In this document: in pieces, positions 55,860 to 64,000 of the stretch
How the letters are laid out: the number at the start of each line of letters is the position of its first letter
Position numbering within the stretch: the first letter of the stretch is position 1
NCBI GenBank assembly: GCA_028023455.1
Contig: JAQFVV010000287.1
Span: forward strand, 932,001-996,000
From: Epiperipatus broadwayi
Taxonomy: Eukaryota > Onychophora > Udeonychophora > Euonychophora > Peripatidae
Direction: 5' to 3'
Length of the DNA stretch: 64,000 bases
The notes under the pieces: generated by a model
What the model was told of the DNA's origin: nothing
What the model saw: the letters and a program-made list of their open reading frames with translations, nothing else
Database searches by the model: none
Made by a program: the position numbers and the translations under genes

Positions 55860-57974
55860 CACGCTCTTGATACTTTTCCACTAGTCTCACTATAAAAAAC
55901 TGCTCTTTTTTGAAAAAGGGGGGGGGAGCTAATAATAGTATGAGGCTTGGATTTTTCATGCTTATTTTATAACTGTTTCACAAGCCAGGTTTTTTTTTTC
56001 TAATTGTGCTCTTGTGAATATCAAAACATATACATTAAAAATTACTCAAGTAAATGCTTTCTAAAAAGCATTGTTATATACATATGTTAATCAAATCACA
56101 AAACACTGAATCATACTAAATTTTTTTTTTGACCTGGCATTTATGTCAAAAATGCAGAAGGGGTACATGGAATGACGAAGCAGAATCGAAATAATCACAT
56201 ATTTTTTTACTACTACATCATGAGTTCCTCAGATAGTTTGAACTCTCAAAAGTGATTTGCTTATTTCTACAATCCCCGATAAAATACAGTAGAACTGCCA
56301 CTTTGTTCTGTTGATCCACTATTCTATTGTTCAAAAAAAATTTCTCAACATGTCTATTAAACCTAAATGACCATCTATTGAAATTGTTAATATCAAATTC
56401 TCATATACTCATCATCCCATTAGTGCCTTTTTATTATAATAATAAAAACAAAACAGTAATTCTGATACCAATATATATATATCAGACAAAATAATATCTT
56501 TTAATATCTGCCCATAAATTTCTAACTTTGAGACCCCATCAAATAAACGTGCGATCTCGTCAAATAATGTGAACACCAGAACTTCTGACAAACCAAACTT
56601 AAGTGATAAATTTGTACACAAAAATGATAGTAGTTGTGAGTTTTTATTTTATTGTGGAAGCCATCAAAATGTGGAAGGTGTATCGTCAACTTATGACGTA
56701 ATAGCCATCCTAACAGTTAAATGCTACTCAAGATGGCATTCACCCCATAAACTTGCTATAGCTTTTATTTATTGATTGATATATTGTAATATATAATAAG
56801 AGAATACCGTGCTGTATAAAAATAAAAATATTTATCAATGTATTTATTGACATAGTGAAAATTGTAGAATTAATTCCAATATTAAGTGTGTGTATATATA
56901 TAAACACACATTTTTTTTCTTTAGAATGATCTATAATCTCAAATTATTATCTATTATTTATTGAGAAGAATTCACATCAGTTTCCCAAATAAAAATCTAT
57001 TAGGTAGTTTTTTTTTTTTTGGGGGGGGGGGGGGGGGGGGATGACCCGTGCTTTTTCTTTTTGCTGAAGTAAAATTTCAATGATTTTCCTAATAACATTT
57101 ACTTTATTGTCATCATCAATAAAATATAGTTTCATATACATTTTTTTAAGTTTAAATTTCTGAATGTACTAATAAAATTTAATTTACTGCCTGTATGACA
57201 ACTATATTTTTTTTATAGAAATTTAGACTGTAATTATTTTGACTTACGCCAATAAAATTCATTTTCACACTAAAATTTTGTTTCAGATTCAAGTTTTTTT
57301 GACTGTGACAATAAAATTGAGTTTATAACTATGTAAGGAAATTAAATTTATAAAAATACTGTTTTATTAAAATAATATTTAATTATAACGTTGGGTTATA
57401 GCTGATTTTCATAACCTATAGAGGGCACTGACCCTGGATTAGATTTGCTTCTATCTTATTGGCTGGTCTCTGTCTTGGTGTTTTTGTAATCCAAGTTTTC
57501 TTTAGAAAATAATCTGAATATCTAAAATTATTATTTAATAGTACTATCATTAATCAAATATCCTATTGTTCTCTTGGGTCTGTTAGTTCATAAACATTAT
57601 TGTTATGATAAAAGTAAACAATTTTAATTTAATCCATCATTTTCTTATAGAAGCCACTTTACCAGCAGAGTGAAGATTCACAGTTTAAATAAGCTTGAGC
57701 TGTTACCATGTAATAGTTTTAATTTAATATCGTAGTATATATTTACAAACTTTCTTTAGAACTTCTCTATAATTCAACTAATTAATGGACAGTCACATTA
57801 TAAACAAAAGTTCAGCACTTTCAAATGCACATCTTATTTTATGATGGATATATCCAGAAATAAGTATAACATAGAAGCTTCTTATAATTCAAATGATTTT
57901 TCCAAAAATAATATATATAAATCAATAATTATTTATCCAGTGCAGTATCTATCTGTAACAATTCAGAAGAAAAT
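55860..57974. other. AT-rich spacer with a T13-G20 homopolymer block
   Basis: No gene supported. A run of 13 T followed by 20 G occupies 57008-57040. The open frame at 56569-56775 has no recognisable family. Confidence 0.45.
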
Positions 57975-58262
57975 AAATCTTCACACATGCTCTGTTTATT
58001 TATACTGTATAAATTTTACATGCACTCACTTATAAGTTTTTTTAAAAGAACAAGAGAATCACTTGATCTTAGAAATTATTCATATATAAGCCAACCTTCA
58101 CTTACTATGCTTAATTCAGGCACACAATAGAATCATGGTAAGTGAAAGTTGACTTATATGTGAATAAGCTCTAAGATTAAGTGATTCCTTGTTCTTTTAA
58201 AACTTTTACTTATGGGTGAGTGTGTGTAAAATTCATACAGTATAAATAAACACATGTGAGAT
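57975..58262. repeat. Foldback, ~130-bp arms with 25-nt loop
   Basis: 57977-58109 and 58134-58262 are reverse complements at about 85-90 percent by eye, sharing TTTATTTATACTGTAT, TTTTAAAAGAACAAG and AATCACTT. It could be a foldback transposon or an inverted duplication. No TSD was seen. Confidence 0.78.
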
Positions 58263-59047
58263 TTATTTCCCTATGACTAGTTGAAAATAATATATGTAAA
58301 TAAAACAGAATGTTATTAAATAAAGTAAACAAGAATAACTACAAAAATGCAAACAATAATAATTTATCTAATAGATTAAAATGCAATAGTAATAATAACA
58401 TAATCAGACAAATAATAATTTTCACAAACAAATAATGCAATGACATTTAACATCATGATAATAAGATCAAATAATCATAAATGATTAAACAATTATTAAA
58501 ATAAGCTTTAAGTAAAATAAAATGTGAACAAGAGATTTTGAATATTTAGTGCAATAAAATTAAGAGATAAAATTTTATATATTTTATAGTAACTATGTAA
58601 AATTAAACAGTCCTATGTTTATCAATTTATCTTGCTTATTCTATACTTAGATCAACATTAATTATACACAAAATTTCTATTCCATCCCAAACAGTTGAGA
58701 CAGATAAATAAAAATTTCTGAAAATGACAAATAACCTCTAAAGATACAATTCTGAATGAAACAGACTTTTTAGTTAGCCCAGGTCACAATATCTCACATC
58801 TTCATCATTTTTTCAGTATTTATCAAAATCAAATTACTACAATTTAATCTACAAGTGTCAAATTTATTATATTCATAGTTTTGTTACCAATTACTTTAGA
58901 TAAATAGATTAATGATTATTACTAATCATTTATTAAGCTGGAGATTATCATGTCTTATTTAATGCAAATATACATTTTAATTAATCCAATTCCATTCTCT
59001 CTTTTTTTATGCACTCTTGGATATATGAATAGACATTTGAAATAAAT

Positions 59048-59100
59048 GATCTCTGAGAATGCATTTCATGCCAAATAGCACTCATCAGTTGGTCCAGGTC
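59048..59100 (-). ncRNA. Decayed hammerhead-like module within an H fragment
   Basis: The minus strand retains CTGATGA, a GTGCT/GGCAT stem II and GAAA, but stem III and the 3' half of stem I are altered and the length is 53 rather than 55 nt. Surrounding sequence (about 59030-59110) is an H fragment. Confidence 0.4.
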
Positions 59101-59110
59101 ATAACCTTTT

Positions 59111-61635
59111 ACACTTTCTTGCATTGACCTAAAGTGAATGAGTGAGTGAAAGAAATGTACTACTTATAGAGTAAATTGTAATAATTTAACATTAATAAAT
59201 AAAGAATAAGACATTTGAGACCATTAACTGCACTAAACAAAGAGTGTTGATTTAGCCAGAAATATATCTGAGGATTATTCGCCTTTTTCACATATTTTTA
59301 TGCATGTTTTAATAATGTGTGACAAAATAGAAGTGTTAAACACTAATGGAAAAATGAGAGATGAAGTTGAATAAATGATACCATGTGGTTATTGGTAAGT
59401 AAAAAACAACTTTAATTTTTAACAATTTTTAAAGTTTATACCTGGGTCTCATATGCTATGATATTTAGCCTAATAAATAATTACTAATAATCATTAATGT
59501 ATTTATTTAAAATGAATGATATCAAAAGAATGAGTGCAAGAAATTTGGTCCCTATAGTTCAAATTGGAGTAATCATCTTTAATCTATATATTAAAGAATA
59601 AACATTACATAGCTTTTGAAATTTATATTGAACATAACCTTTTAAGAAGAGTTATTTTTACTCCAACCCAAGCCACCTATTGTAGGTTTGAGTAATTAAT
59701 ACATACTAAATGGTAATGCTATTATATTCACATCCTTGGGCTACTTTTAGGCTTTTGACAATGGAGAAGACTTTGGATTTAAAGCAGAAACTAATGCACT
59801 TATATATCCAACACCCATCTTAAACCTTCTCTATACTATTCATGCTAATAACTTAAATTTTAAAAAATCCTTAAGAATCTGACACAAGCTAGTTTGTTTG
59901 GTTGGTTGGTTAGATCTGATCTTAAGTCAATAATTATATATTTTAATGCTCTCTGTTTTATGACAACTACAGTTTCCTTTTTATGATTCAATTAGAATAG
60001 CTTTTACTAGCAAAATGTCATGTGATTTTCTTTGTTAATATTTATCATATCCCTAAAGGTTTTGTTCAATTTCAAGCTATTAGTTTGATAGAATAAAAAC
60101 TATAAATATGACTTCTGGATATATAAATGCATTAGTTTCAACTGCAAATCCAAAGTCCTCGGTGATTATTAGTTATCCAATATTTTAAATATTTAAATCC
60201 AGGCACAGTTTGGTACAGTGATAGAATGGTGAACCTAAGAGCCAAAAGTTCATGAAATGAAAATTAACCTGTGACTTTTATGCTCAAACATCAAATGACT
60301 CCATAATTAATCTTCCCTATTTTCTATTATTTAAATGTTTTGATCTATATTTTTTTATTTTCTATTACTGTAATAGCAAACTAAAATTTCAACATTTGTT
60401 TAGATAATTATTTTGTAGCATTTCCTTTTATATCATTTCTCATAGATATTCTTAAACTTTTTATCTACATAATGTAAATATACATCAAAGATAAATTGTG
60501 GTTTTAAAAAAAGGGTAGTGTAGGAAATCTCTAACTCTCCTCTCATTATGCAAATAAGATGTAACTTCTCTTATCTCAAAGTTCCCTTGCCTATAATATT
60601 TTCGAAAATATTTAGTTTTATAGTTAACAGAAACAATATACAGAAAATGATATTTTGGCATATTTGACATACATGGATAATTTGGTATAGTTAGATTACA
60701 TTTTATAATGACTTAGTTTAAATGTTTTTATTCAACACTTAAAAATGAAAATATATTGAAACATTTTAAAATGATAAACAAATTGAAAGAGTAAAAACTT
60801 AAAAAATATTCAAATTAAAGAATTGGTAATTACTGTTAGTAGTAATAAAGGGAAAAAATATCAGCGGTACAAACAAAAAGTGCAAAATATAAAATCAATT
60901 TATCAGATCCATCAGTTGTAAGAAACAGAACCCATATACAAATTATATGAGCGTATTTATTAAATTCATCATAATTTTTTAATAGAATACATGTGGATTC
61001 TGATGACTGAAAACATGATGATAATTTTACTTATTTAAAACAGTTTAAAAAATTAAACAAATACATTTAAGAAGCAGCAAAGTCCAAATATTCTGAGTTT
61101 ACAACATTTATAAAACTTTAAAATAAAAATATTTTAAAAATTAAAAAAATGAGATTTGAATTGATGCATTGACCAACATAACATCAAAATAGCTTCTCTT
61201 TAAACTTAAATCATCAAAAAAAAAAATCAAAATTAATCCAAAATTAAAAAATTAAATTAAATGCTAAAATCAGAATTAGATACTTTTATTAATTTCCTGG
61301 GAAATTTGGCTTACATGTTTTATTATTTTTGCATTTGAAGCCTGTTTAAATAGTAATCAATGAGTATTGCCAATTTCTCAACAAGCTTTGTGATAAATGC
61401 TTAGCCAGAGCCAGCATTTAAAATATCTGTTAGGACCCCCCACCCACCTCCACTTCTCTACCCCACCCCCAGGATTTGACAGTCCTCATTGATTATATCT
61501 TACAAGTTCAAGAGAATTGGGTCATGTGATCTATGACTCTTATTTTGATAGTTTAAATAGTATATTCTTTTTTTAATGTTAACAACAGAAAGAGTATATT
61601 ATCTTCTAAACTTATTAAATGAGACATTTCTTTAA
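59111..61635. other. AT-rich spacer, no gene recognised
   Basis: Apart from a possible old SINE at 60199-60300, nothing is supported. A C-rich patch lies at about 61434-61472. Confidence 0.4.
60199..60300 (+). repeat. Possible old tRNA-like SINE, family C
   Basis: GGCACAGTTTGGTACAGTGATAG-like head (positions 60201-60223) followed by AGAGCCAAAAGTTCATG resembles a tRNA D-arm and anticodon arm, with a decayed B-box region. It resembles 36606-36700. Confidence 0.4.
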
Positions 61636-61639
61636 AAGA

Positions 61640-61745
61640 GACAAGTAATGACCACTAAACATTATATGATCACCATTTCTTACCATTGATTGCTCTGGCT
61701 TGCAATTGTGGCACTATTGTATGGAAAGTTTAGCCCCCATGTGAC
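61640..61745 (-). repeat. F-family fragment
   Basis: CCACTAAACATTATATGATC, TTGATTGCTCTGGCTTGC and GGCACTATTGTATGG are F segments brought together by deletion. Confidence 0.6.
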
Positions 61746-63565
61746 AATTAATGACATTAATTCACAAACAACTTAAGCTGTTTAACTCAATCTATATTTT
61801 ATATCTTTCCTTATTTGTAAAGCTAAAAAAATGCCTTGTGTTATTTAAAGGTATTTAAGTAATTTTTATGAATGCTCGAGTATGCATATATTTTTACATT
61901 ATTATGAGTTGTTAATATATCATTATGGATGGTATCTCTTTAGATACAATAACATGAAAATGTTGATTGCTAAATTATCTAGTACTACAATATAAGTGAA
62001 TGAATGTATGATAATGAATATTTTATTGAAATTATTTGCGTATACATTTTTAACTGTTTTGAATTTAATCTTAGATATTTATTTTGGAAATGTGGTTTGG
62101 AGATTATTTTATGTAACAAGGTTAGTATTTCTTTATGAGATTAGAAGTATTCAGAATGTAGAAGATAAAGGATAGTGTTCTGAGAAATTAGTTGCAAAAT
62201 GAAATCTTGGGTGCTAGGAATATTAAGAAAGAATATTATATGTAAATCATATTGTTGTAAGTTAAGAATTTAAATACAGATAACAAAGATCTGTATAGTT
62301 AGTACATGGACAGTTGCATTGTTTCCATAGTTCAGTAAGAGCTCAGATAGAAGCCATGACAAAAATTTAAGGTACATGATAAATGTGACCTTAAGCACTG
62401 TAACCATGATGTTTCATACTCATTTGAGTTATTATTGTACTCATATGCCTCACTATAATCACTATTAGTCACCACTGGATATTGCATTGTAAATGATAGT
62501 TTAAAAGTTGGTTAGATTAATAACTAGACTGTTGAAAGTTGTCAATAATTGTGAATGCAAGAGGAGAGAAAAATTTTATCACAAATGATATTTAATTATT
62601 TACTGTTTATAGTGAAAGTGGAAAAGAAATAATTTGATATTCTTAGAAATGTTTGAATGTTAAAGATGATTAAACTCAAATATTAATGCATATTTTGTTT
62701 GATTATGAGAAAGAATGATGAAAGTGTAATATCTAAATTTATGAAGAATAAAATTATAGGATTATTTTTAAAATGTTTTATAAAATGATGATTAAATTTA
62801 TTTCAGTAACTATATTTTTCTTTATTTTAATTTTGCATTAAAATTTTAAAATATACCTGAACTGGTATATAAACAATGTGCCTAGTATTTTCAATATAGT
62901 GTTATATGTTAAATTTTGAATAAGTGCTAGGCATTATTATAATTATAATTACTTTACAAAAGGTGAAGCTTATTATTAGCTGACTAAATTGCATTTATTT
63001 ATTGTTATCATTTTATTATAGAATATCGTTATTGTAGTTGTAGAAAATAATAGTATAACTACTATAATGTATTATATATTCTATATTTCCACAGTAAATA
63101 GTCAGAACGAAGGCTATTTAATGTTTATTTATTTTTATTATGTTTTCTTGGGTATATCTTTTAATCTAATTATTTTTTCTTATGTTATTTTGTAAATATT
63201 TTAAATTTTGTAAATTTATATTGTTGTAAATATAGTATATTGTGAAATCATAATAAAATTGTTAATGTTTTGGAATTCATATTGTTTCGAGAGTTTGGTG
63301 TGTCCAAGTGTTCTTTGAATCTTCATATCCACACACATGATTTATACAAATTACTTACATCATTATATTATTGCACATGATTAATAAAATATATTATTAT
63401 TATAGAAGATTTAATTATTGGTGATTATGAAAATTATCCAATGCTAATTTTGAAATATTTAATATTGCAATTATATTAAGAATATAATGTTTTCTGTAAA
63501 TGCCACATAAGAAATAAAATATTATATGATATTTTGAAATACCAGGCACTCTTATACCTGGATCT
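61746..63565. other. AT-rich spacer, nothing recognised
   Basis: No supported feature. AATAAA-like signals occur, as expected by chance at this composition. Confidence 0.4.
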
Positions 63566-63569
63566 TAAT

Positions 63570-63735
63570 TGTAAATATAGGGGATTTAAATTAAGACTTT
63601 CAAGCCCCTTCACTATCCACACTATCTCATATTACTGATACACATAACCACACTTACGCAGAAAAGATAAATAATCACCAATATACCTATTTCATGCTAA
63701 ACCAGCACTTATCAGTTGTTCCAGATTACCATCTC

Positions 63736-63787
<52 letters not shown>

Positions 63788-64000
63788 TCAGTGCTCAGTT
63801 TATATTAAGATAGCAAATCCTTACACTTTAATGGACAGGCTTCAACCTACTCCAACTCCAACTCTTCAGCCATCCATACCATTGAAAATCTGATGATAGA
63901 ATTTCCAAATTCCATACTGATGCCAATATTGTTGTCATGCCCATGTTGACCTCAAGTCACTGTGACCCCTCATGTCTAATAGATGTATGATTTTATGAAT
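63570..64000 (-). repeat. H-family unit, running off the window edge
   Basis: Minus-oriented H unit: distal end TTTAAATTAAGACTTTC near 63590, hammerhead-like module at 63673-63727, a (TA)n expansion at about 63739-63784, and the proximal part with GACCTCAAGTCAC near 63950. The 5' end is beyond the window. Confidence 0.75.
63673..63727 (-). ncRNA. Hammerhead-ribozyme-like module of H, core mutated
   Basis: 55 nt on the minus strand. Outer stem AATC/GATT pairs as in 18001-18055, and stem II is GTGCT/AGCAT. The core reads CTGATAA, so cleavage is unlikely. Confidence 0.5.

Noticed and set aside
61900-63300. Possible 3' UTR or exon ending with AATAAA signals near 63250
   Set aside because: AATAAA is expected often at this AT content; no upstream coding frame or splice evidence was seen.
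1-64000. CRISPR arrays, operons or bacterial genes
   Set aside because: Sequence is eukaryotic in character; direct repeats found are minisatellite, tandem duplications and transposable elements.

Overview
The window is AT-rich, repeat-dense eukaryotic DNA. I find no host gene, rRNA or functional tRNA gene. Every protein-coding signal I recognise belongs to a transposable element and every one is broken. The SINE heads (two related tRNA-derived families), the RTE-like LINEs, a GTF2IRD2/ZBED-like hAT and the very AT-rich, short-repeat-filled spacer fit a mollusc, most likely a cephalopod such as an octopus. That assignment is an inference from repeat style, not proof.

Layout. 1.8-4.3 kb: an LTR element with no coding capacity, two LTRs each holding a ~28 bp minisatellite, inserted in a member of a repeat family called F here. 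5.5-8.4 kb: two F copies and two SINEs. 8.6-14.4 kb: an old antisense RTE-like LINE cut by a SINE, a 3,060 bp hAT with perfect TIRs and 8 bp target-site duplication (TSD), and an F copy. 16.3-18.6 kb: Penelope-like (PLE) protein remnants with a GIY-YIG segment, followed by a tandem dimer of a repeat called H here. 20.1-23.4 kb (minus) and 47.6-50.9 kb (plus): two nearly complete 3.3 kb RTE-like LINEs, each with a 12 bp TSD. 24.6-29.5 kb: F copies, a 406 bp MITE and a Tigger/pogo-like remnant. 29.6-33.2 kb: a third, decayed LINE. 36.9-46.9 kb: many foldbacks built from F, H and G repeats. 51-64 kb: a hAT-like MITE, SINEs, foldbacks and an H copy running off the window edge.

The most interesting signal is in the two short repeat families. 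F (~420 bp unit, 10-11 bp TSDs, no poly-A) and H (~475 bp unit, tandem or head-to-head) each carry a fixed-length module with the architecture of a type I hammerhead ribozyme: CTGANGA core, stem II, GAAA, a very short palindromic stem III (CTAG in F, TACGTA in H), an NUH cleavage site, and a two-part stem I with a 3-nt bulge. F stem I shows compensatory changes between copies. With the PLE remnant beside the H dimer, this suggests Penelope-related or retrozyme-like elements. Known PLEs carry such ribozymes; these particular families I can only infer from this window. No single F copy is free of substitutions, and one H copy (37907-37961) looks fully intact.

All boundaries were read by eye. 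No alignment, folding or database search was run.
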